A stretch of DNA of 16,236 nt from Candidatus Aquidulcis frankliniae (GTDB taxonomy: Bacteria > Chloroflexota > Limnocylindria > Limnocylindrales > Limnocylindraceae), in NCBI GenBank assembly GCA_009925905.1, contig RFPZ01000024.1:1-16236 (forward strand), read 5' to 3'. A program made the translations under genes and the position numbers. The notes under the pieces are model-generated. The model was not told the origin of the DNA, made no database searches, and worked only from the letters and a program-made list of their open reading frames with translations. Positions 7,395 to 15,580 of the stretch are shown one piece after another. Within the stretch, counting starts at the first letter, position 1, and the number at the start of each line of letters is the position of its first letter.

Positions 7395-10300
7395 GCTACA
7401 AGCATCGTTTCATGTATATCGGCCTCGGCGGCACCGGGCTAAAGGTTGGCACAGAGCTTGAACAGCTGTTGCGCCGCCAGATTTGCGGTGCCGACGGTCG
7501 AGCCCTCGTAGGCAAGGGCAAGTTCTCCAGCTACAAGCGCGATCAACTCCCACCATTCTTCCAGTCTGTGTATATCGACTACTCACAACAGGAGATGGCA
7601 GGCGTTCGCGACTTCTTGCGCGACCTCGACTCAACCGCCATTGATCGCACGACGTCGTTTGTTTCAACACTCTCGTCGGCTGCGGCCTACCAGCACATTG
7701 CGGCGAAGCTCCGGGCAGAGCACTGGGATCTTGTAAAGGAATGGTTGCCAGGACCAGACGGCGAGCCAACGCATGCGCCAATGAGCACAGGTGCCGCGCA
7801 GTTCCCAACAGTTGGGCGCGCCGCACTCTTTGATCGACTCTCCGATGTAGGCATCGATGGCGTCTTTAGACCAATGCAGGAGGCGTTCGCTCGCCTCGCT
7901 AATTCACAGGGTGACCTAGATGCCTACACCGATGTCGTTGGCGCAGGCAAGAAGTCGGGCCACTCGTGGGTCGTGATCTTCGTTGCGACGTCGCTCTCAG
8001 GTGGCACCGGGTCAGGCATATTCCTCGACGTAATCAAGATCGCGACGGTCATGGCACAGCAAGCGTTCCCGGGCACGGAAGTATTCGTGATCCCGCTTAT
8101 CGCTGCGCCGAGCGCCTTTAAGGACTCTGCGAGCGGCGAGCAGATGCGCATGCTCAATCTCAACTTTGCGCGCGGCATCCTTGACCTGAGCGAGCTCGTT
8201 GATCACTCCAACAGCAGCGACACCACGCGTGAGCGCTGGTTCCGCCAGCAGTACCCAGGGACCGAGAAGGTTGAGTACGACATCACGGCGGGCGGCGCTG
8301 CGGCACCACTGGCGACGACGTTCCTCTTCTCGCGGCCAGCGGCATACCAACAGGCGAAGGATCTTTGGCGCAGCATGGCGGTCTATGCCACAACGCTTGT
8401 CTCCGAAGCGGACACGGCGGTAAAGGCGGACTCTTCTGGTGACATGACCGGCTCGGCCTCGCCAGAGAGTGTCGACCGCTTTGCCTTTTTCCAAGACATC
8501 ATCAATTTGCGGTCGAAGAACGACGCCGAGTCGCTGCGCACGTTGCATCCAACCGGCATTGGCCGCTTGAGCACAATCGAGGCGGCTACCGCGTCGCTGT
8601 CCGTGCCGGTGAAAAAGCTTTCGTTCTTCTTGGCGCAGTACATGGCCCTCAAGGCCGCCGAGAGCCTGCATGAGCAGCTCCGCAGCCACCCAGAAGGCTT
8701 CGCGCAGTACGTTAATAGTGACGTACCCGATGCGGAGAAAGAACAAGTGCTCCTCGATATCACGGCAAAAATGCGCAATGCCGACAAGGTACAGGCCCTA
8801 CTTACTGCGCTTGATCCGAACAAGCATGACGGCGCGCAGTGGCTTACTGGCATGGAGCCGCTTGAAGATGCCTACAACGCGCTCACGCGTAAGACAGATC
8901 CGAAGAATCGCTCTGGCAAACCATGGTCAGACTTTGTTGGTATCGCGCTGAACAAGTCAACTGACGGATCAGTGACGAGCGAGATTGAAGCCTCAGCGGA
9001 GCGACTCATTCAAGAGTCCATCAATGCCATCTCGATTGGGTGGGCAGAGGCGATGAAACGCTATCAGGAGGAGGGTGGAGAGGGCCGCCTCGGGCTCCTT
9101 GAGGCTGTCGCCGTCTTGCGCATCATGATCGAGCGCAATGTGCGCGAGCGCATGGAGCAGCCTGCCTCATATCTTGCCGCGCCGACCGCGACAAAGTCTG
9201 GTCGAATTGGCAAGTACTTGGGCGGAATTGATGCGGATGTCGCCAAGCGGGATGCCAAGAAGGTTCGCAACTACTTCTTTGATCTCTATCGAGCAGCAGT
9301 CGTTAAGGCGTTCCAAAAGTCACAGCTTCGACAGCAGGAGTTGATCTCCGCCATTGATTCTCTACGACGCTGGCAAGAAGAGGCAGTCGCTGGCGTTCTG
9401 GGGCTGCGTGATCGTAAGGCGCAAATTGAGGGTGGTTGGAGCACCCTCACCGCTGGCTCAAACAATGCCGGCTTCCGTGACTGGGTTCCGTCACGTTTGA
9501 CCACTCGTGGAAACGGCAACAAGTTGGAGAAGGCGACCACGCTGCTTAGTGACGTATTCGCAGTGGCCATGAATAGTGGTTCATTTAGCCTAGAAACTGG
9601 TGGAGCGTGGAAGGCCTTCAGCGGTGCAGCGCAGCGCCAGATTGGCCAGGTCTGGGAGAAGGGTGCCGATAAGCCCGACACGATTGTCCACCACACCATC
9701 GACGCGCTCCAGCGTCTCTTTGACGACGCACTTGAATCTTCGGCCGAAGGGCGGCCGGCCCTGCTTACGAAGGTTGAAGATGTGCTGCGTGTTGCGGCAG
9801 GCGTTGTTGCCACACGCACCATGGAGGGTGCCGAGGAGGACGTTCGTGAGATGGGGAAGGCTCTCTCAGAGCTCATCCCTGACGGACTCGTGCCGGATGC
9901 GCGCGACTGCAAGAAGGCCTTCATCGTTGTGACTTATCCAGGGCGCCATAACGGCGACGTGGAGAAGTACCTTGAGGACCGACTCCACAGCAACGCGAGC
10001 CTTGCCACCATCTTGGCTCGCTCAGAAGTTAAGTTTCATGCGTCAAGTACTTCGGACGCGATCACAATTAGCATCGCGCTCGCGCTTCGCGGTCTCATGG
10101 ACATTCCAGAAGCACGCAACGCACTTCGCTCGTGGGATACTGCGTATCACACGGGTGGTCAGATGCTGAAGTGGCGCCAGCGCACAAGCGTTGCAGAGTT
10201 GGCTCGACTCTCTGCCGTTCGTGATCAGCTGCCGGTTCTACAGAGCCTGCTGCATATGATCTGGGATGACCACGTGCGCTACTACGTTTCAGATCGTGGA

Positions 10301-10828
10301 ACTCTACAGCTGGCAGACCCAAGAAATGTGAAGCTCACTGAAATTGCTGCGCTTGGCATCCCTACGCCAAAAATGCGAAGCGCTAAGGGTGAAACTGAGG
10401 AGTTGGTAATCAAGCTTGACCGAGTTGGCAAGCTCAGCGGCATCTCGACATTTATGGAGAACTACTCGCGAGAGATCCTGGACCTGTACTGCGATAGCCA
10501 GTCTGTTGATGCGGAAATCGTGGCCACCAAGGTGTCCAGTTATCTCGCGCAAGGATTCTCCGAGGCCGAAGGAGGCAAGAAGCCATCCGCAGTGTTCCGC
10601 CAGATTGTTGACGAGGTGGCAAAGGCCGAGAGCCGCGTGGCAGATGCTATTGCTGAAGCGGAGCGCATCGATATGCCAGGACCGATTGGCCAGGCGCAGC
10701 ATGCCAAGCAGTTCTATTCAGATGAGATCGCTAAGGCCTTCATGCAGAAGCACCCGAAGACGCCAGATAGTGCAAAGCGCAAGAACCTGGCGCAGTTCTG
10801 GGAGCAGGCCGAGACAGGGAAGCGTTAA
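7391..10828 (+). CDS. Tubulin/FtsZ-like GTPase (Tubulin_2-type) with a long C-terminal extension
   Basis: An 1145-residue protein starting at GTG 7391, four bases into the VWA stop. The N-terminal ~400 residues look like a divergent tubulin/FtsZ GTPase. FMYIGLGGTGLKVG (7-20) matches the first nucleotide loop of the Tubulin_2 family. VIFVATSLSGGTGSGIFLDV (195-214) ends in the tubulin signature GGTGSG (204-209), which binds GTP phosphates. MLNLNFARGILDLSELV (254-270) fits the core helix after it. The remaining ~750 residues are mostly predicted helix with no transmembrane segment and no motif I know. FtsZ is usually 350-450 residues, so this is a large multidomain relative. It should be cytoplasmic and may form GTP-dependent filaments or a scaffold at the membrane. 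Family assignment is strong; polymerisation is inferred. Confidence 0.88.
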   Translation: MSYKHRFMYIGLGGTGLKVGTELEQLLRRQICGADGRALVGKGKFSSYKRDQLPPFFQSVYIDYSQQEMAGVRDFLRDLDSTAIDRTTSFVSTLSSAAAYQHIAAKLRAEHWDLVKEWLPGPDGEPTHAPMSTGAAQFPTVGRAALFDRLSDVGIDGVFRPMQEAFARLANSQGDLDAYTDVVGAGKKSGHSWVVIFVATSLSGGTGSGIFLDVIKIATVMAQQAFPGTEVFVIPLIAAPSAFKDSASGEQMRMLNLNFARGILDLSELVDHSNSSDTTRERWFRQQYPGTEKVEYDITAGGAAAPLATTFLFSRPAAYQQAKDLWRSMAVYATTLVSEADTAVKADSSGDMTGSASPESVDRFAFFQDIINLRSKNDAESLRTLHPTGIGRLSTIEAATASLSVPVKKLSFFLAQYMALKAAESLHEQLRSHPEGFAQYVNSDVPDAEKEQVLLDITAKMRNADKVQALLTALDPNKHDGAQWLTGMEPLEDAYNALTRKTDPKNRSGKPWSDFVGIALNKSTDGSVTSEIEASAERLIQESINAISIGWAEAMKRYQEEGGEGRLGLLEAVAVLRIMIERNVRERMEQPASYLAAPTATKSGRIGKYLGGIDADVAKRDAKKVRNYFFDLYRAAVVKAFQKSQLRQQELISAIDSLRRWQEEAVAGVLGLRDRKAQIEGGWSTLTAGSNNAGFRDWVPSRLTTRGNGNKLEKATTLLSDVFAVAMNSGSFSLETGGAWKAFSGAAQRQIGQVWEKGADKPDTIVHHTIDALQRLFDDALESSAEGRPALLTKVEDVLRVAAGVVATRTMEGAEEDVREMGKALSELIPDGLVPDARDCKKAFIVVTYPGRHNGDVEKYLEDRLHSNASLATILARSEVKFHASSTSDAITISIALALRGLMDIPEARNALRSWDTAYHTGGQMLKWRQRTSVAELARLSAVRDQLPVLQSLLHMIWDDHVRYYVSDRGTLQLADPRNVKLTEIAALGIPTPKMRSAKGETEELVIKLDRVGKLSGISTFMENYSREILDLYCDSQSVDAEIVATKVSSYLAQGFSEAEGGKKPSAVFRQIVDEVAKAESRVADAIAEAERIDMPGPIGQAQHAKQFYSDEIAKAFMQKHPKTPDSAKRKNLAQFWEQAETGKR

Positions 10829-10830
10829 TC

Positions 10831-13800
10831 GTGCTCGAGGCCCAAAGCCCGATCACTGATGTCGAAGTCGCCGACTTACGGCAGGTTGATGTTGGTGGTG
10901 ATGCGCACGGATTAATTCAGAGCGGGTCGCTGCGCCGCTGGATGGCGGTGCGCAACACCACCTTCAGTGGCGCGCAGGCCCTCGGTCTGGTTCTGGTGCT
11001 GGACGCCGCACCAGGTCGACGTGAGCTCGAAGCGTTGCGGATCGCCGTAGAGAGCGCGCTGCTACCTCGCGTACTTGTCGTACTGGATGCGGTGGGGGCG
11101 CCATCGCCACTCAAGCTCAAGGTCCCCAAGGTGCTCGCTAGCCGCGACCCGCATGTTGGCGTACTCGTAATTCGTGATCCACTCGGCTCACCATACGGGG
11201 CTGGCGTGGGCGGTACCGCACTTGGCGTGCCGCGCCTCTCCGAACGACGTAGCGATGAGGAGCTCCGCGAAGAGTCCATCCGCGCAGTGGTCGAAGCACT
11301 ACGGGAGCCTGCAGTCTTCCAAGCGACGTGGCAGGCATCAGGTGGCGACTCCTGGCGTGCCGTCAGCAGCGTTGGCTTGTATCGCGGCGTGTTGGGCGGG
11401 TATTCGCAACAGGCAACCGCCGACCAAGCTGGGCGACTTGCCGAACTCCTTGAGGGGCATCAGCTAGAGACAATCGCAGGGAGCACGGTGTACCCAGAGC
11501 TTTCTGCCGAACTCGCAGGTACTGCATTCCCACCACCACTAGTCGAAGGCGGTGAGCCGAACTATGAGCCGGTCATTCCCGATAAGCCGAGCGATGCGCG
11601 TCGCGTCTACGAACAGTCATACAACGCTGCAGAGACAGCGCACGCGGCCTTCAAGGGGCTGATCGGCCCGAAGCCGAAGGGCTGGCTCCCCTTCATGTGG
11701 TCGCGTTGGGTTACCGCCCTGCTTCGCCCATGGCATGCCCGCATGGCGAAGGCAAAGGAGGCGGCGGAGCAAATTCGAGAGGCCCGCAACCTGCAGGACG
11801 CCATCTTGGACAAGGCTGACTTCAGTGATGGTGTGAACATCGCCCAGGTCGACGCCGCTCGCAGGGCCGGCGTTGAAGTCATGACCCTGCTCCCTGAAAA
11901 GTACGACGTCGTTGAGCTACTGCGCGGTGAAGTTGCTGAGGCTTTTGCTGAAATCCGACTGCGCCGAGCACCGCTACTCGCGGCACTCAACCTACGGAGC
12001 AAGGCACGCCGCAGCCGCCCACGCTCTCCGCAGGAGGCACGTGAACACCTTGCCCAGCACCTTGATGGCCTCGGAATTGAGCGCGCTCTCGTCACGATTG
12101 AGAAGGAACAAGACAGCTACACGCCAGGATCGGCCGTTGCCGGTGCATTTGGATCTTGGATGCAGGACAAAGAGAAGGGTCGCGGCTTCTTATCAGCCAT
12201 CGTCGAGACACTGGTCGTCACTGGGCCGCGCAAGAAGTTTGCAAGCCTGCTGAAGCTCGCGATTGGCCTTGCAGTTTCGGCTGCGGCGCTCCTCATCACA
12301 GTCCAGGTGATCACGAACGTTATTGATGCTGGCTGGCCAGCACTCAAGGTGAATTGGTTCAGGGGATGGCTTGACGAGCCCGTGCCGACGATTCTTGATT
12401 GGATGTACTTTGAAACCACCCCGTTCCTCATGCGAGCCCTCGCGGTTGTTGGAGTCGCGCTGCTGATCCGCACGCTCATTGGCGGTGCAGCTTCGTGGAT
12501 CGGCAGTGCTGTCGCAACCCTATTCCGCCGACTGCTTGAGTTCACGATCTTCTTTGGCCTCCTGAAGGTCGTGGGGCTGGCCGCTACCGAGATCCTTGGC
12601 CGAACCGCGTGGGCCTACAAGGTGCCACCACTCGACCGCTGCCCCGACCTATCGCTCCGCGGTGTTCCGGGTGAGCTCTGCCGTGTTGGCGCCGAGGCGC
12701 TGGATCGCGTTCTCTGGTTCTCGCCACAAGGCCAACACCTGGGCCACTACGCCCTACAAGGCCTTGGAGTCGCAAGCGTCTTGATGCTTCTGAGCCTCAT
12801 CGTCTTGACCCGTGGGCGCAACAAGTGGAATGAGACCCTTGCGCGAGACGGCTTCACCGCCATGGCATCGCTCCCAACAGAAAAGACTGCCCTCGGGGGC
12901 AATCCACTGTGGGCGGCCTGGGCGAGCATTATCTATAACGATTGGCACCACGCCTCCTTCAGGTCCCATGCCTCGGAGATCTTCGCCATCGCGGCAGATA
13001 CGGTGAGCAATTGGACGAAAGCTTCTTCGAAGCGACTACGCGAAATCGAAAGCTATCTCACCAGTGGCGAAACGGGTACGACCGCGCTCGAAGAGTTCCA
13101 TAGCCCTGCGTTTGAGACCACGCTTGACCATGTTGGTCGGGGCGGGGAATACGCTGGATTCTTGAGCGGGCTCAACCTCTTTGCGGCAGACGTCGCGCTG
13201 ATTGGCGGCCGCGCCATGGATCTACAGTGGGAGCGCATGCGTGGCCCTGCCCGAAATGGGCTGCCAGCTGAGGTCATGAAGAACGCTGACGAATCGATGC
13301 AGAAATATCTCTCTAACCTTGCCGCTTCACATTTGCTCCACCGCTCAGTCCGGGAGTCCGCTCCAGCATCGGAAGAGGATGACGGCCACGCGCGTGCCAT
13401 TAATCAGCTGCGCCAAGACCTTCGCGATACATGGGGGTCCGACTCAGTCGTAAGCACCCTGTACAGCCAGGTGTTTGGCCGCGATGAACAGGCTGGCAGT
13501 GAGCGGGTGATTCAGTTCATCGCCCCGGAAGAGTTCAACTTGCTCGACACTCGCGAGACGGAGCCGCCAATCATTCGGTTCGCGCCGCATGGCGCAGCAG
13601 AGGAGCTCCGCATTGACGGCCTTGTTGCGACAGAGTCATTCAGCGCAGCGGGCTCCATTCGCATCATTCCGATGATCGAATCTTCATGGTCATATGTTGA
13701 CCCTACCGAGGCGGCGCAGGCGAAGAGCGATGCTAACCCTCGAACGCTGCGCCGATTTGTTCCTCGCGCCGGAGTGGTTGCTGAGGTGCTCAACTCGTTC

Positions 13801-14328
13801 GGCACGATTGAGGCGATTGAGCGGAGTGCCTATCCAATTCCTGACAACGATGACGACCTTATCGGCGGCCCGGCGGTAAAGCCAGAACCCGAGCCAGAGC
13901 CGGAGCCCGAAGTAGCTCCCGAAGAAGTGTCTGAAGTGGCGTCTGGGGTAGATGGTCAACCTGAGGGTACTGACGGCGATGTGGCAGTGGCTGTGGAGGG
14001 GCTCGCTCCTTCGGAGGGTGAGCCTGAGCAAGTGCTTGAGATTGAGGCGCAGCCCGATACCAAGACGGAAGAGCGCCCAGGTCTGCTTCGTCGATTTATC
14101 AACCGATTCCTTGGGCGCGTGCCGGCCGCGGCCCCTGAACTAGCCCTTGATGAGGAGCTCGATGAGAAGCCGAAGCACCGATCGCGTCGAAAGGCGAAGG
14201 CCGACGATGGTGCGACTGAAGGCGACGAGGCTGCGGAGGGATCTAGCAAGCGCCGAAAAACGAAGCGCGGGAGCCTCGCCGCTGAGCCGAAGAAGCGGTC
14301 CCGCAAGAAGAAGAGCGTCGAGGAGTAG
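10831..14328 (+). CDS. Large four-helix membrane protein of the VWA-tubulin operon, unknown family
   Basis: An 1165-residue protein beginning at GTG 10831, two bases after the tubulin-like gene stops; AGGGA 10 nt upstream is a weak Shine-Dalgarno. The first ~465 residues are soluble: an alpha/beta stretch (about 50-155, strands such as LGLVLVLDA and RVLVVLDAV), then helices rich in Ala, Glu and Arg. Four membrane helices lie near 474-497, 533-556, 571-590 and 645-660, so both ends are likely cytoplasmic. A second soluble region runs to ~1010. The tail has (Pro-Glu)5 at 1018-1027, an acidic stretch, an amphipathic segment LLRRFINRFLGRV (1085-1097) and a Lys/Arg-rich end (RSRRKAKAD, RKTKRG, KKRSRKKK). 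I see no Walker A motif, so I do not call it the GTPase partner reported for related systems. It could anchor the tubulin-like protein to the membrane; that is inference. Confidence 0.8.
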   Translation: MLEAQSPITDVEVADLRQVDVGGDAHGLIQSGSLRRWMAVRNTTFSGAQALGLVLVLDAAPGRRELEALRIAVESALLPRVLVVLDAVGAPSPLKLKVPKVLASRDPHVGVLVIRDPLGSPYGAGVGGTALGVPRLSERRSDEELREESIRAVVEALREPAVFQATWQASGGDSWRAVSSVGLYRGVLGGYSQQATADQAGRLAELLEGHQLETIAGSTVYPELSAELAGTAFPPPLVEGGEPNYEPVIPDKPSDARRVYEQSYNAAETAHAAFKGLIGPKPKGWLPFMWSRWVTALLRPWHARMAKAKEAAEQIREARNLQDAILDKADFSDGVNIAQVDAARRAGVEVMTLLPEKYDVVELLRGEVAEAFAEIRLRRAPLLAALNLRSKARRSRPRSPQEAREHLAQHLDGLGIERALVTIEKEQDSYTPGSAVAGAFGSWMQDKEKGRGFLSAIVETLVVTGPRKKFASLLKLAIGLAVSAAALLITVQVITNVIDAGWPALKVNWFRGWLDEPVPTILDWMYFETTPFLMRALAVVGVALLIRTLIGGAASWIGSAVATLFRRLLEFTIFFGLLKVVGLAATEILGRTAWAYKVPPLDRCPDLSLRGVPGELCRVGAEALDRVLWFSPQGQHLGHYALQGLGVASVLMLLSLIVLTRGRNKWNETLARDGFTAMASLPTEKTALGGNPLWAAWASIIYNDWHHASFRSHASEIFAIAADTVSNWTKASSKRLREIESYLTSGETGTTALEEFHSPAFETTLDHVGRGGEYAGFLSGLNLFAADVALIGGRAMDLQWERMRGPARNGLPAEVMKNADESMQKYLSNLAASHLLHRSVRESAPASEEDDGHARAINQLRQDLRDTWGSDSVVSTLYSQVFGRDEQAGSERVIQFIAPEEFNLLDTRETEPPIIRFAPHGAAEELRIDGLVATESFSAAGSIRIIPMIESSWSYVDPTEAAQAKSDANPRTLRRFVPRAGVVAEVLNSFGTIEAIERSAYPIPDNDDDLIGGPAVKPEPEPEPEPEVAPEEVSEVASGVDGQPEGTDGDVAVAVEGLAPSEGEPEQVLEIEAQPDTKTEERPGLLRRFINRFLGRVPAAAPELALDEELDEKPKHRSRRKAKADDGATEGDEAAEGSSKRRKTKRGSLAAEPKKRSRKKKSVEE
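13882..13911 (+). repeat. In-frame Pro-Glu dipeptide repeat
   Basis: Five tandem Pro-Glu codon pairs (residues 1018-1027 of the large membrane protein), with mixed codons CCA/CCC/CCG and GAA/GAG. The varied codons show protein-level selection rather than recent slippage. Such repeats form stiff extended linkers, here between the second soluble region and the charged tail. Confidence 0.85.
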
Positions 14329-14350
14329 GTCGGCTCGCTCGCACCTCCCT

Positions 14351-14360
14351 CCGCTACCCT
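14351..14360 (+). promoter_or_regulatory. Leaderless-type promoter of hom
   Basis: CCGCTACCCT is followed by TACCCC and the ATG at 14367. TACCCT is a TANNNT -10 box 6 nt before the start codon, and no Shine-Dalgarno fits between. The element sits in the 38-nt gap after the large membrane-protein gene, so hom-thrC is probably transcribed separately from the tubulin operon. I see no hairpin terminator in that gap. Confidence 0.65.
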
Positions 14361-14366
14361 TACCCC

Positions 14367-15440
14367 ATGGCAGAGCAGGCGGGTTGGCAGGGCGAGCGAC
14401 TCACGATTGGACTCCTTGGCGGGGGCACAGTCGGGGCTGCGGTTGCGCGCGGGCTGGCGAGCCGAGCCGAAGAGTGGGGGATCGGCATTGCGGGGATCGC
14501 GGTGCGCGACCTGGCCAAGGCGCAGGCGGCCGGTCTCGATCGCATTGCGCCACTAACCACCGACCCTGCGGCGCTTGCCGCCTCTGATGACGTTGATGTG
14601 GTCGTCGAGCTCATGGGCGGGCTGGATCCCGCCATGCCGATCGTTGAGGCGGCGCTGAAGGCGGGCCGACCGGTCGTCACCGCGAACAAGCTGCTCCTGG
14701 CAACGTTTGGTGCGCGGCTTGAATCGTTAGCGCGCTCAACAGATACGGCACTGCGCTTCGAGTCAGCGGTTGCTGCGGGCGTGCCAGTTATTGGCGTGTT
14801 GGCGAATGATCTTTCGGCGAATGAGATCACCTCGATTCGCGGCATCATCAATGGCACTACCAACTACATCCTTACCAAGATGGAGAGCGAGGGCTGGTCG
14901 TACGACCACGCGCTCGCCGAGGCACAGAAGATCGGCTACGCCGAGGCGAACCCAAAGAGCGATGTCGAGGGCGAAGATGCCGCCGCCAAGTTAGTGGTGT
15001 TGGCGCGACTTGCGTCGGGCGCATGGCCCGCACTCTCACATGTGCAGTTCGATGAGGCCCCTGGCATTACTGGCGTCACCGCGGCCGCCATTGCCGACGC
15101 GGGGACGCGCGGCGCACGGCTGCGCATGATCGCGGAGTGGCAGAACGGTGGTGACGATGCGTCGAAGGATTCCCTGTCGGTGCGCGTGACCGAAGTGCCC
15201 GCCGATTCGCGACTTGGCACCACCGTTGGTGGTGGAAACCTGATTGTGATCTCGGGTGATTTGATTGGTGATCTGACGCTTGCTGGCGCAGGTGCTGGCC
15301 CAGGGTCAACTGCTTCTGGTGTACTGAACGATCTGTTGGCGATTGCACGGGGCGAAGGTTCGTCGTGGGGCGATCTGCCGCCCGCGATTGCGGCGCCGGC
15401 TCCGGCATGGATCAAGGCTGCAAAGCGCGGCGCGAAGTGA
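14367..15440 (+). CDS. hom: Homoserine dehydrogenase without ACT domain
   Basis: Reduces aspartate semialdehyde to homoserine with NAD(P)H, the branch point to threonine and methionine; cytoplasmic. The 357-residue protein has the Rossmann loop LLGGGTVGAAVARGL (16-30), VVELMGG (79-85), VTANKLLLA (104-112, Lys108), FESAVAAGVPVI (131-142), RGIINGTTNYILTKM (158-172) and YAEANPKSDVEGEDAAAKL (191-209). The last carries the catalytic pair, aligned with yeast Asp219 and Lys223, as Asp204 and Lys208. It ends soon after the GAGPGSTASGVLNDL segment, so the C-terminal ACT domain of the common ~430-residue bacterial enzyme is missing; feedback control by threonine may be absent or different. The ATG has a leaderless promoter. 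The stop overlaps the thrC start by four bases (GTGA), the usual hom-thrC arrangement. Confidence 0.95.
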   Translation: MAEQAGWQGERLTIGLLGGGTVGAAVARGLASRAEEWGIGIAGIAVRDLAKAQAAGLDRIAPLTTDPAALAASDDVDVVVELMGGLDPAMPIVEAALKAGRPVVTANKLLLATFGARLESLARSTDTALRFESAVAAGVPVIGVLANDLSANEITSIRGIINGTTNYILTKMESEGWSYDHALAEAQKIGYAEANPKSDVEGEDAAAKLVVLARLASGAWPALSHVQFDEAPGITGVTAAAIADAGTRGARLRMIAEWQNGGDDASKDSLSVRVTEVPADSRLGTTVGGGNLIVISGDLIGDLTLAGAGAGPGSTASGVLNDLLAIARGEGSSWGDLPPAIAAPAPAWIKAAKRGAK

Positions 15441-15580
15441 GCAACTCCGGCGCAGCACGGCCGATGCTGCTGGAGCGCTTCCGTGAGCTGCTCCCCGTTA
15501 CTAGTGCTACCCCGCTCCTCACCCTAGGTGAGGGCGCAACTCCGTTAGTGAAGGTGCCGCGGCTCGGCGCAGCGATTGGC
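15437..15580 (+). pseudogene. thrC: Threonine synthase, N-terminal fragment cut by a chimeric junction
   Basis: Threonine synthase converts O-phosphohomoserine to threonine using PLP. Only about 48 codons are present, from the GTG at 15437 (overlapping the hom stop). They read like the ThrC amino terminus: LLERFRELLPVTSATPLLTLGEG followed by ATPLVKVPRLG, the region just before the PLP-lysine segment. The expected continuation (substrate loop and SFKDR-type lysine motif) never appears. Instead, from about 15566-15580 the same frame continues as a dehydrogenase E1 beta subunit. The intact gene very likely exists in the real genome; the break is more likely an assembly join than a mutation. Confidence 0.85.

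Noticed and set aside
8012..8746. 244-codon open frame on the minus strand inside the tubulin-like gene
   Set aside because: Arg/Ala-rich shadow of the coding strand with no recognisable domain; the plus-strand gene is well supported by GTPase motifs.
10831..14328. P-loop GTPase domain in the large membrane protein, as expected from related systems
   Set aside because: The Gly-rich stretch GSPYGAGVGGTA (about residues 118-129) has no GxxxxGK[S/T] pattern, and no DxxG or NKxD motif follows.
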